Below, in pieces: positions 33,501 to 42,856 of a stretch of DNA of 64,000 bases. The DNA lies in assembly GCA_032718865.1 (NCBI GenBank), contig JALUTQ010000038.1, forward strand, positions 806,001 to 870,000, written 5' to 3'. Position 1 is the stretch's first letter. The number at the start of each line of letters is the position of its first letter. A program made the position numbers and the translations under genes. The notes beneath the pieces are model-generated. The model was not told the origin of the DNA, ran no database searches, and was given only the letters and a program-made list of their open reading frames with translations. The DNA comes from Tilletia caries. Its lineage: Eukaryota; Basidiomycota; Exobasidiomycetes; Tilletiales; Tilletiaceae.

Positions 33501-34836
33501 CGAGCGCTTCTTGTCGAAGCATCTGGGCCATCTGCGCGGTATAGGCTTCAGTGCCGAGCATGGCTGCTTCGTCAAGGAGCCGGGCTCGGACCAGTGGGCG
33601 AACCTGACGAAGGACTTGGACATGGGCTGGATGGCGGAGGTCAAGAAGGTGTTCCAGTACTACACCGAACGCACGGGCGGGAGCTTCATCGAGCAGAAGA
33701 AGAGCTCGATAACGTGGCATTACCGGAACGCGGACCCTGACTTTGGCTCGTTCCAAGCGAAGGAATGCCAGGCCCACCTCGAGAACCTGACGACCCAGAA
33801 CGAGCTCGCGGTCGAGGTTCTTGTGGGGAAGAAGAACCTCGAGGTCCGGCCCCTGGCGGTGAACAAGGGGGAGATCGTCAAGCGGATCCTGCACCAGCAT
33901 TCGCAGGAGGTCGACTTTGTCTTCTGCGTTGGGGACGATAAGACGGACGAGGACATGTTTCGCGCCTTGGGCAGTCTCGAGCCTGCGACGCCGCTCGTCA
34001 TGGCGGCGATCTCGGCGGCGCGGACGGGGCGGAGTCGGTTTGCGAAGATGTTCAACGCCAGCGGGGGTGGTGGGAGCAGCGGTGGGGAGGATGATAATGA
34101 GCTGGATGACGACGTCGCGCGTGGGGTGTCTCCTATTCGGACGGGCGGGCCGAATGGGGTTCCTGCTGCTATTGCGGCGCTGGCGAGTATGTCGCCGCCT
34201 ACGTATGAGCGGGTGGAGCATGAGGAGGAGGAGTCGGCCAAGAAGGCAGGTGGGGGAGGGAGTGTCTCGTCGTCGCATGAGCTCAGTCTGCCGTTGACGA
34301 TGAGTCCTCCTGCGCCGTTGGGGAGTGGGAGTGGGCATAAGACGAGTGGTGGGTCTGGCAAGGCGGCGGCGGCGGGTGTTAAGGCGACTTCGACGTCTGT
34401 TGTGCCTTCGGAGGCTCCGAGTAGTACGGCGTCGTCCTCGTCCATCTCGGGGCACTCGTCCTCGTCCGTCTTGGACATGTCCGCTTCGGGCGACGAAACG
34501 ACCACGACGGAAAGTTCAGCCACCTCCGTCTCGGGCTCGACTGCCTTCGCGCCCACCGACAAGGAAAAACCAACCCTAACATCCGCGGACCGCGAGACGG
34601 ACCTCCCCTCCAAACAAGCCCAGCAGAAAACAGGCTCGGGCAACCGGCCGTTGATTCTGATGCCGGAGTTGCGGAAGAAGCATATTTTCACGACGATGGT
34701 CGGGCCGAGTGGGAAGAAGACGTTGGCGGATTGGCATGTGGACGGACCGGAGATGGTTATTGATTCGTTGATTGATATGGCGGCGGGGAGGCCGGGGGCG
34801 GATGTTTGGGAGGTGGCGGCGGAGGGAGGTGATTGA
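30590..34836 (+). CDS. TPS2: Trehalose-6-phosphate phosphatase (Tps2-type, with TPS-like domain)
   Basis: Exons 30590-31556, 31639-32187, 32276-32874 and 32938-34836 give 1337 residues. The N-terminal glycosyltransferase-20-like module is in pieces separated by low-complexity inserts: GRIIHVSHFLPFHV, YVPVWMDYNVAHGHYEGYCK, TLWPLFHYLLW, TWAYYHAANLAFARRI, MVWIHDYHLLLVPLMLR, GLFVHAPFPSSEVFRCLP, KLDVVRGVTQKL. The HAD phosphatase module follows: LLLLDYDGTLTPIV (nucleophile Asp), FIISGRD, FSAEHGCFVK, and FCVGDDKTDEDMF. A Ser/Gly-rich stretch of about 200 residues interrupts the end before a conserved terminal block (TTMVGPSGKKTLADWHVDGP). It dephosphorylates trehalose-6-phosphate in the cytosolic synthase complex. 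Poly-Gln and poly-Gly runs in the inserts are unusual for Tps2. Confidence 0.93.
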
Positions 34837-35170
34837 GGGTACATATACGAGACATGCTTCGTCCCCTCTCGACTCCCCTGCTGGCTGCTCGCCTCTTGCA
34901 TCGCTCGCCAATGAATGCAACGGGCTCGACCCGTGTACTGTAGACTCCTTTAAGGACCTTTCTCTGAGCTGACCGAAAGCAATGCCACATTACGAACAAC
35001 AGAAGAACGTCGAGAAAAAGAGTATAGTGTTGCTTCGAGGCGGCCTCGGGATGATCCGGGCGAGGCTCGTTCGAGGTTGGAAGATCGTAGCTACACTCAC
35101 TCACTCACTCAAGCCATCAGCACATCAGCAGCGAGTCGATTGCAACAGCATCGATACGGGTCCCTCGAGA
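34837..35170. other. Intergenic between TPS2 and COQ2
   Basis: About 330 bp. An upstream open frame continuous with COQ2 starts at 34982, but its residues are not conserved-looking. Nothing else is visible. Confidence 0.4.
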
Positions 35171-36841
35171 ATGGCTGCGACGACCTGCGCGCGCGTCCTC
35201 TTCCAGGCCCGGCATCGGACCACCTGCTGCGGGCTGGGTACGTCCAGGGCAGCGCTGCCAATCCGCGCTGCTGCTTCCTTCTTCACAACCACGGCGGCGC
35301 CCCGGCAGCTGCCCACGTCCCAGCAAGTACGATGGAAGGAGAGCGAGAGGATACGGATGGGTACTGCTGCTAGATGGCACCATCATTCAACCCATACGCG
35401 CATGTTCTGTACGTCGCTGAGTCGGTCTGGCGGCGGCGGCGGCGCTGTGAATTCGTCGTCGAAGTCTGATCAGTCGGTAGCGGCAGAGGCAGCGGCGAAG
35501 ACGGAGGCGGAGGCGCGTCGACCATTCCGATTGGATCCGTACCTTCGACTGGCAAGGATGGACAAGCCTATAGGAACCCTGCTCCTGCTCTGGCCCTGTG
35601 GTATGTTCCCTTCGCCCGAGTCTTTGCTTTAAGGCGCTTCTGGCTTTGCTGATGGTGTTCAATTTCATGCTGGGCAGCATGGTCCATCACTCTGGCAGCG
35701 CAGGCGTTGGCTTTACCGCCTGCTGTGCCGCTGTGGAACTTGGTTCTGTTCAGTACGGGCGCGCTGGTCATGCGCGGCGCGGGGTGTACGATCAATGATA
35801 TGTGGGACGTCAAAGTCGATCGGATGGTCGGTTCGTGTCGCCGCAGCGAGGTCACTTCGCAAGGTGTTCTTTCCCCTGTTGAACTCTGAGACCTTACTCG
35901 TTTCCTTTCTCACAGAGCGGACAAGTATGCGACCGATTGCGGCGGGAGAGGTTACGATGTTCCAGGCTTGGTGCTTCCTTGGTGTACAGCTCTCGGCAGG
36001 GCTCGCAGTTCTGCTCAACCTGAACTGGTACAGGTGCGTGCCCTCCCACTCCGTCCGCTTTGCCCCTTCTATTCTATTGGCTGACTTTCGAGGTCTCCTC
36101 AAACCCAGCATCGTCATGGGCGCTTCCTCGCTGGGTTTGGTGGCCGTCTACCCGCTGATGAAGCGTATCACATACTGGCCCCAACTCGTCCTCGGTCTCG
36201 CCTTCAACTGGGGCGCCCTGCTCGGTTGGTCCGCCGTGGCCGGCTCGTCGGCTTGGGCCGTCACGTTACCCATCTATGCGGGTACCGTCTGCTGGACCAT
36301 CGTTTATGATACCATCTACGCGCATCAGGATAAGCGGGACGATGTCAAGGCTGGGGTGAAGAGTACGGCACTGTTGTTCAAGGGACGGACGAAGGCGATT
36401 TTGTCATTGTTCAGCATTGGGTTCATCGCTGCTGTCGCATGGGGCGTATCGCAGAGCAACACCGTCTCTCAAGAGCGAGGAGAGGCAACAGTCGCGGAAA
36501 AGGCAGCTTCAGCTGTAGCGGCAGCCGTCCCAAGCGCAAGCCCGAGCCAGAGCTGGACGTTCGAACGAGTCTCACAAGAACTCAAAGCCGCCTTTGAGAA
36601 GTTGACGACGTCCCACCCGGCCTTCCTCGTCGCCCTCACCGGCGCAGCATCCCACCTCGTCTGGCAGCTGCGAACGGTCGACCTCAACTCGCCCCCGGAC
36701 TGCTGGCGCAAGTTCACGGCGAATCGACAGATCGGGATGATCATCTGGTTTGGGCTGGCCTTTGATTATATGAGGACTGTTGGGGGGCCGGCTTGGGGTC
36801 TCTGGGACGCTCCGCATAGAGTGGGAAGGATACAGCAATAG
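35171..36841 (+). CDS. COQ2: 4-hydroxybenzoate polyprenyltransferase, mitochondrial
   Basis: Exons 35171-35600, 35699-35830, 35916-36033 and 36109-36841 give 470 residues. The first 120 residues are Arg/Ala/Ser-rich and poor in acidic residues, as in a mitochondrial targeting sequence. The UbiA core begins at [20 protein letters not shown], with the first Asp-rich motif [15 protein letters not shown] and the second [13 protein letters not shown]. Multiple membrane segments lie between and after them ([30 protein letters not shown]). The enzyme attaches the polyprenyl tail to 4-hydroxybenzoate in ubiquinone synthesis. A 90-residue loop before the last helices is longer than usual. The third donor is GTTCGT rather than GTRAGT. 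The start at 35171 was chosen because it begins the basic presequence. Confidence 0.92.
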
Positions 36842-37291
36842 ACATGGATCGTCCTTGGAGCTCCCCTTTTGCTCGTCTTGGAAGTAGTGCCAGGACCTTG
36901 AGCTTCGCCTGTACCGAGGTAATACCGCTTAAGGGTGGTGAACCCTGGGGGATTTTTCTTTCGGCCGTAAGAAAAGAACAACCTGTCTGACGGATGTAAC
37001 AAAGGTCAGCCGCGGAGTCTTGAGTCTACGAGTATTGAGATGTGTCTGTGCTGTGATCATGATCGACACGCGTCGCGCGCACGGTGCACGCGACCGTGTG
37101 TGGAAGATCTTTTCACGAGTGCGCCAGACTCGTCCTGACTCCTCTCTTCCACACTCTTGGAGCTTCGCAGACAGACACATCAAGGTCTTCTGCTCAGCTA
37201 GCTTTTCTTTACAGCAACCACCTCAAGAGTCCTTCGCACTACCTCTATTCTTTCCCTTTTTCTTCCCCCAAGAGCAGCTTACGCTCACAGG
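36842..37291. other. 5' flank of the DIRS-type element
   Basis: About 450 bp between COQ2 and the gag-like ORF. It should contain the left terminus and promoter of the retroelement. I could not match it to the 3' flank by eye; a pyrimidine-rich tract (37240-37275) precedes the ORF. Confidence 0.4.
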
Positions 37292-39112
37292 ATGACGATA
37301 ACCAAGAAGACGAAGGGTCGTGCCCTTTCATCGAGTCCCGCCGAGGAGGAGATCGCCAATCTCCAGCGGCGACTCCTGGCAAGCCAACCGTTGGCCTCTG
37401 CCCCGACATCCACTTCGGCGTCGGCCTCGCTCAAGGCTCCGACTCAGGCTCCTCAGCAGCCTTCGACAAGCGGCCGGCCTCAGCTTCGGTCCGCTCTGTC
37501 CGGTCCCTCGTCGTCCACGGCGATCAAGTCCTCTACGGTGGGACCGATTCCCTCCTCGGGTGTTGACCACGACACGGTGGTCGCCCGACAGCAAGTCATC
37601 GCCGACATGCTCCAGGAATCCGAAGATCCTCGTCCCGGCCAGAACAAGGCATCGACCAAGGGCAAGGCCCGTCGAGTCTCGCCGCGCCCCGAGCAGGCCC
37701 CAGCAGAGCACCGGCCTGTCACCCCACCCAGTGGCCTCCATCAGGCACACGTGGACCTCATCGGACATTTTGAGAAGCTCTCTCCTCGCTCCAAAGTGGA
37801 GTGGCTGATGCAGGGCGGCCCGGATGACAAGACGGGGAGCAAGGGTGATCCTCCATCTCAAGCTGCGGCCGGGCCCAACCCATACCGGCAACGTCGTTCT
37901 CAAGACCATTCCCCAGTACGCCCACAGTCTCAGGATCTGCCGGTCCTCAAGAGACCCTTCTACGTCTCTCCGGATGGTCTTCCTGTTGCCCACAAGAGGG
38001 CGAAGGTCGCGGACGACCCGCTGCCGGCGAGGTTCGAGCACCAACGCCAGCAACCCGCTGAGCATAGCGGCCCACCGCAATCGGCGTGGGTTGACGACGA
38101 CGATAACGAGTGGCTCGGCTCGAGCACCGTCCCCCACAACTCGGTCCTCAAGCGCCTTGCAAACGCGGAGCTCATCCCCCTCTGGCACTTCACAGAGGAG
38201 GGCATGCTCTCTGGCCATGCGCGTGGGACTAAGGCCAAGGACCTTCCGGACTCGCTGAGCGGCATGCTCGATTCGGTGGCCAAGTCCGCGGCGCTCCCGG
38301 AGCCAAAGCGTCAGGACGCTGATCTCTCGCTGCCAGAGATGTGGGCGGCCGCCAACAACATGTTGATGTATATGGCGATCATAGCTAACGATGCTGTCGA
38401 CCCGGACAAGAAGAGCCTCCTCACTCAAGAACGAGACGGCTGGCGCAAGGCCTTCAACGAGGTCTTCAACCACCAGCTCGTGATGGAGGATCCGGTCAAG
38501 AACTGGCCGATCCTGGCTGAGTACGTCGACAACATCCGGAAGGAGATATATCTTCGACCGGTCGGCTCCCGCATCAAACCCTTCGGCATCCGGGACAAGC
38601 TCTTCCGCCAGATCAGCGACACTGTCCAGAAGCGGACTGCCGCGGCGGAGCTCTCGGCCACCATTCAGTCGGCATCGGCAGCCGCTGTTGCTGCGGCCCA
38701 AGCGGCCATACACGCTCAACTCGCCTCCAGCAACAAGCAGTCGTCCTCAGGAGCTGCGTCTGGCTCGGGTGGCGGTGATTCCTCATCCAAGAAGTCGAAG
38801 CCCTTTCGGTCAGACCCCTCATCGCAGCCCGCGCGGAGGGGGGTCACTGGCTGCATCATCTGCGGGGTTGTCGACGCGAACCACAAGTACAAGTCCTGTA
38901 CTGGAGCTCCAAAAGGGCACGATGCCCACGCCAAACGAGACAAGGACGGCAACATCGTCCGGCGCTCTGACGGTTCCACCATCTGCCACCAGTTCAACCT
39001 TACCGGCTGCAAGCAATCCAACTGCGGCAAGGGACGTCACGAGTGCAGTGTCTGCGGCGACACCGGGCACCAAGCCTCCGCTTGCTCCCGTCTCGAGCCC
39101 GCTCCGCAGTGA
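37292..39112 (+). CDS. DIRS element ORF1, gag-like protein
   Basis: 606 residues in a single exon. The N-terminal 250 residues are Ser/Pro/Gln-rich; the middle has a helical region (MWAAANNMLMYMAIIAND, FNEVFNHQLVMEDPVKNWPI) suggesting a capsid-like domain; the C-terminus holds two Cys/His clusters, CIICG-x-HKYKSC and a CCHC zinc knuckle CSVCGDTGHQASAC preceded by a further C-x7-C-x4-C group. Zinc knuckles bind RNA in retroelement Gag proteins. The pyrimidine-rich leader ends directly before the ATG. Confidence 0.8.
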   Translation: MTITKKTKGRALSSSPAEEEIANLQRRLLASQPLASAPTSTSASASLKAPTQAPQQPSTSGRPQLRSALSGPSSSTAIKSSTVGPIPSSGVDHDTVVARQQVIADMLQESEDPRPGQNKASTKGKARRVSPRPEQAPAEHRPVTPPSGLHQAHVDLIGHFEKLSPRSKVEWLMQGGPDDKTGSKGDPPSQAAAGPNPYRQRRSQDHSPVRPQSQDLPVLKRPFYVSPDGLPVAHKRAKVADDPLPARFEHQRQQPAEHSGPPQSAWVDDDDNEWLGSSTVPHNSVLKRLANAELIPLWHFTEEGMLSGHARGTKAKDLPDSLSGMLDSVAKSAALPEPKRQDADLSLPEMWAAANNMLMYMAIIANDAVDPDKKSLLTQERDGWRKAFNEVFNHQLVMEDPVKNWPILAEYVDNIRKEIYLRPVGSRIKPFGIRDKLFRQISDTVQKRTAAAELSATIQSASAAAVAAAQAAIHAQLASSNKQSSSGAASGSGGGDSSSKKSKPFRSDPSSQPARRGVTGCIICGVVDANHKYKSCTGAPKGHDAHAKRDKDGNIVRRSDGSTICHQFNLTGCKQSNCGKGRHECSVCGDTGHQASACSRLEPAPQ

Positions 39113-41045
39113 GGGGTTCAAGGCGCTGCTCGACAAACACAATCTGCTGTCGGCCTTCCTAGAGTTGATGGAAGGCCTGGAGAATGGGTTCAGCTTTGGG
39201 ATTCCCCCAATCACGGTCACGAGAACGCCTCCGAACCACAAGTCAGCGACCTCGGACCTCAAGATTCTCAACTCGGCCATCGAGAAGGAGATCGGTCTGG
39301 GGCGGGCCTGTAGACCTTACACGAGGGAGGAGGTCGAGTACCTTATCGGGCCTTTCCAGACTTCACCGCTGGGATTGGTCCCGAAGCCGAACGGCAAGTG
39401 GCGGATGGTGCAAGATTTCAGTTACCCGAGGAAGGGCGACTATCCGGCAATCAACAACTACATCGCGTCCGATGAGTTCGTTTGTGCCTGGCATGGCTAC
39501 TGGGACTTTGTAGACCTGGTGAGTTTCTTCCTTCTTCCTCTGTCTCCGTTGTCGGTCTCGCTCGAGTCGACTTGGGTTCGGTGGACTTGTGTACCGATGG
39601 GTCACAGCTGGTGTGTCGGTTGACCACCATCCCTGAGTGCCGTTCGGCCTCGGTGGAGCGCGCGCATGTCGATCGACTGCGCAGCGGGGGCATGCCGGTC
39701 GGCTGCCCCGTCTTCTCTGTCTGGCGTTTGCCGACGGAGGGCCATTGGGCCTTGGGAGGGTCTGGCGTTCGCCGACCCCGGCGACGGTACACTGCGCTGG
39801 CTTCCCCTTCTCACACATGTCGATCGACTGTGCTAACCTCCTGCTCTTTCCTCGTGACAGGCGCGCTTCATGCCGCCGGGCTCGCTGGCCGCGATGGCGG
39901 ATGCGAGTGAGGCGTTCCGGGCTGTGGGGGCGGCCAAGGATCAGTGGCCAGGCCTCGTGATCCTGGCGCCCTCTGGATGGTTCATTATCGACACGAGGCT
40001 CCCGTTCGGGTTGGCCTCGGCGACAGGGGTGTGGGGCTCGGTGGCCGATGTCACCCTCGCCATCATCCACGCCCACTTCGACACGGAGGTTGGCCTACGG
40101 GCCGTGAAATGGGTGGATGACTTCGTCTTCATGAAGCCCCCGTCCTCCGATCTGCTGCTCGACGACGTGCTCGCGGTCACGGAGCCCCTGGGGTTCCCGT
40201 GGCACCCGGAGAAGAGGTCCGAGTTCGCCAGCGAGGTCCGATACCTCGGCTTCGAGTTCAACGTCCATACCTTCGTCGTCATGCTTCCGGAAGACAAGGC
40301 GGCGAAGTATCGGGAGCGAGTACTGCCCTTCACCAAGTCGGGCCATGTGCGCCTCAAGGACGTGGAGCGGGTGTTTGGGTGCCTGCAGCACATTGTCATC
40401 ATGGCCAGGGACTTTGGTCCACACCTCGCCGACTTCGCCGAGTTCCTCGGGGTCTTCGACCGTGACGACCTGTTCCAGCACAGGTTCATCCCGGCGAGAG
40501 TCCAAGACGAGGCCAAGGTCTGGCTGAAGGCCCTCGGCTCACCCCTACGCAGAAGCTTCGCTGCTCCGGGCCCGCCGTTCCCGCACGACATCTTTGTGGA
40601 TGCCTCCACGGAGTGGGGCATCGGGATCACTAGCGGAGATCGATGGGCAGCTTACAAGTTTCGGCCGGGATGGCAACAGGAATCTCGCCAGATCCTGTGG
40701 GCGGAGGCCGTCGCCCTCGAGTTCGGCTTGCTCGTCGCCATCGAGCTGGGCGGGGCAGGCCATTCGATCCTAATCCACAGCGACAACCAGGGCGTGATTG
40801 GCGCTTTCCGGTTCGGTCGGTGTCGGGGTCGCCAGGCCAACACGGTCCTGAAACGGATCGTCAACCTCGAGCGCGCTCACAAGTTTGAGCTGCGCATCAA
40901 GTACGTTCCGACGGCCATCAACCCGGCCGACGGTCCTTCCCGGGGGGAGTTCCCTCCCGGACCTATGCTACCTGCATTCAACATTCCAGCCCCCGTCCAA
41001 CTGTTCCTCGATGACGTACGGGGGGCTCAACCAAGTGCTCAATGA
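38922..41045 (+). CDS. DIRS element ORF2, reverse transcriptase-RNase H with one intron
   Basis: Exons 38922-39518 and 39861-41045 give 593 residues; the 342-nt intron has GTGAGT and GACAG ends. The ATG at 38922 is the first in frame after the ORF starts at 38688 and lies inside ORF1, in the +1 frame relative to it, so translation by frameshift, reinitiation or a separate mRNA is needed. RT blocks: SPLGLVPKPNGKWRMVQDFS, AAMADASEAFR (motif A Asp), RLPFGLASATGVWGSVAD (motif B), KWVDDFVFM (motif C, VDD). RNase H shows DIFVDAS, WAEAVALEFGLL and IHSDNQGVIGAF, the D-E-D triad. The intron falls just before motif A, so an unspliced transcript encodes no complete polymerase. Confidence 0.85.
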
Positions 41046-42306
41046 GCACCGGGCGGTGGACAAGAGGAGGAGGGCTTCGTCGTCGGTCGCGGGGGCGCCA
41101 ATGCCGACGGGGCAACATACTCCGACTCCGTTCTTTCCCCCATCGATCCAAGGCGCGACTGACGATCTTCCTTCGCACGTCGCCATCTGCGAGGAGCGAT
41201 ACATCACGGCCTCGAATCGGATCTTTCGGTGGGCCCCTTCGCCGGGCCCAGCCTCTTCTCTCTCAACTTCTTCAGGTTTCAACTTCGACCCTTCTGGCCT
41301 CATGAGCGGCTCGGTCACTGAGGTTCTCGAGTTCTCCCTCGAGGAATCCACTTGTGTTTCGTACAGCACCGCCATCATCAAATACTGCGCCTTTTGTGAT
41401 TCTGCCGGCATCCCAATCCAGGACCGGTGTCCACCGTCAAGTGGACTTCTCCTCGCCTTCGTTTCATCCTTCGTCGCGAAAATAAGGGCCGACACGGCCA
41501 AGAAATACTTGGGGGCCGTCGCAACTTGGCATCGGCTGTGGGGACATGACTGGGTCATCTTCCCCCAGGTCACGTACGCCCTGCGAGGGCTCAAACACTT
41601 TCAGCCTCCCGCGAACGACTTACGGCCTCCGATCCTCGCCGCGCATCTGCATGCCGTCAAGGCGCATCTCGATATCGACTCCGATCCCTTGCACGCCGCT
41701 GTGTGGGCGTGCTCTCTGTTCTCCTGGTGGGCAGTCTGTCGACTGGCGGAGACAACGTCTCCCTCAACCCCATCCTTCACTCCTTCTCGAAATGCTACGC
41801 GGGCTTCGGTTCAGGCGCATCGGCAGGTCTTGGGCGGCAAGGAGATCGTCCGCGTTGACCTGCCATGGACCAAGACGACAAAAGAGAAGGGTCAGCAGAA
41901 GCACGTCGTCAAGGTCGGTGGGACCCTCTGCCCCGTCGAAGCCTTCGACAACCATCTCCGGCTCTCTCCTGTTCCGGTTTCTGAACTTTCCACCACGGCT
42001 CTTTTCGCCTTCCGCTCCTCATCGATGCCTGGTTCGACGCTCGTCCTTCCGCTCTCGAAAACAAAGTTCCTCACCACTTTCAACGCTGCTCTCGTCCGGT
42101 CCGGCCAGGAGGCCTTCCAAGGACATTCATTTCGCATCGGTGACGCCACGATGTACTGGCACACGGGCACCGACATCAAGTCAATCAAGCTGATTGGCGG
42201 GTGGAAGGGGAACTCAGTCCTCAAGTACCTTCGGGAATATGCGCGCGGACTTCTGCCGGCGCACGAGCGCGCAGCGGCGGCCATTGCTGAGGCCGCCCCG
42301 TCGTGA
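41011..42306 (+). CDS. DIRS element ORF3, tyrosine recombinase
   Basis: 431 residues from the first in-frame ATG (41011), which overlaps the end of ORF2 by 35 nt in another frame. An N-terminal SAM-like/core-binding region (ESTCVSYSTAIIKYCAFC, KYLGAVATWHRLWG) precedes the catalytic domain. The catalytic set is visible: Arg in SWWAVCRLAETT, HxxR in GHSFRIGDATMYW, and the nucleophile Tyr in the block WKGNSVLKYLREY. In DIRS elements this enzyme inserts the circular cDNA by recombination, without target-site duplication. Confidence 0.85.
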   Translation: MTYGGLNQVLNEHRAVDKRRRASSSVAGAPMPTGQHTPTPFFPPSIQGATDDLPSHVAICEERYITASNRIFRWAPSPGPASSLSTSSGFNFDPSGLMSGSVTEVLEFSLEESTCVSYSTAIIKYCAFCDSAGIPIQDRCPPSSGLLLAFVSSFVAKIRADTAKKYLGAVATWHRLWGHDWVIFPQVTYALRGLKHFQPPANDLRPPILAAHLHAVKAHLDIDSDPLHAAVWACSLFSWWAVCRLAETTSPSTPSFTPSRNATRASVQAHRQVLGGKEIVRVDLPWTKTTKEKGQQKHVVKVGGTLCPVEAFDNHLRLSPVPVSELSTTALFAFRSSSMPGSTLVLPLSKTKFLTTFNAALVRSGQEAFQGHSFRIGDATMYWHTGTDIKSIKLIGGWKGNSVLKYLREYARGLLPAHERAAAAIAEAAPS

Positions 42307-42856
42307 TCTCGTTGTTCTCCTTCCCTTTCTCTCTCTGGTCTGCGTTTGCTTTCCTCCTTCCTGGCATGTCGTTCGACTGCCTTAATGTCGAGATCGTTTG
42401 ATACTCTCCAATCACCCTTGCAATCGAGCTGAACTCACATGGCGGTCGCCTGTGAAGTATCTATCAAAGCTCTGGATATGCGTGATGTAGAAGAACCAAT
42501 CCCTACGTGGGTAATGGTTTCGGCGGTGTCCCTTCAGAGTCCTTCCACCGGCGTCCCTCCTTTGTCGCGACTGACTTCGGGATTATGGGATGGTGGGAAG
42601 GCTCTCTTTTGGGACAGACTTGCCAGACCTCAGGGTCTTACACATGCACGTGTATCTAGGGATACTCGTTACTTCTATGACCTCTAGTAAACAGCTTCAC
42701 ACGCAGGCAGACTCAAGAATAAAACACCAAGTTGCATCAAGAGGCGATCTTCGTGCGCACTGTCCTTCTCGCTGCCAACAACGACAACGGCAGCGACGAG
42801 AAGCGGCGAGGTAGCGGGCGAACGAGCGAAAGGATCTGCGGCGCTGCTCTCCCACG
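42307..42856. other. 3' flank of the DIRS-type element and dynactin p62 promoter
   Basis: About 550 bp. GGCATGTCGTTCGACTG near 42364 resembles two copies of GCATGTCGATCGACTG inside the RT intron (about 39663 and 39816), so the element probably reaches at least this far. No terminal repeat was recognised. Confidence 0.4.

Larger units (their letters stand above)
37292..42306 (+). mobile_element. DIRS-type (tyrosine-recombinase) retrotransposon, apparently intact ORFs
   Basis: Three ORFs in the same direction: a gag-like protein with zinc knuckle, a reverse transcriptase-RNase H, and a tyrosine recombinase. There is no aspartic protease and no DDE integrase, which is the defining layout of DIRS-order elements. 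All catalytic motifs are present and no ORF has a premature stop apart from one phased 342-nt intron, so the insertion looks recent or still functional. It sits between COQ2 and dynactin p62 without disrupting either. The termini (inverted repeats, or split direct repeats in the Ngaro type) could not be identified, so the real element extends beyond the given limits on both sides. Confidence 0.85.

Noticed and set aside
32407..34455. 682-codon open frame on the minus strand
   Set aside because: Antisense shadow of the trehalose phosphatase gene; composition is Arg/Pro-rich as expected from the reverse of GC-rich coding DNA, with no motif.
37328..38719. 463-codon minus-strand open frame
   Set aside because: Antisense to the retroelement gag-like ORF, which has a zinc knuckle and the right neighbours.
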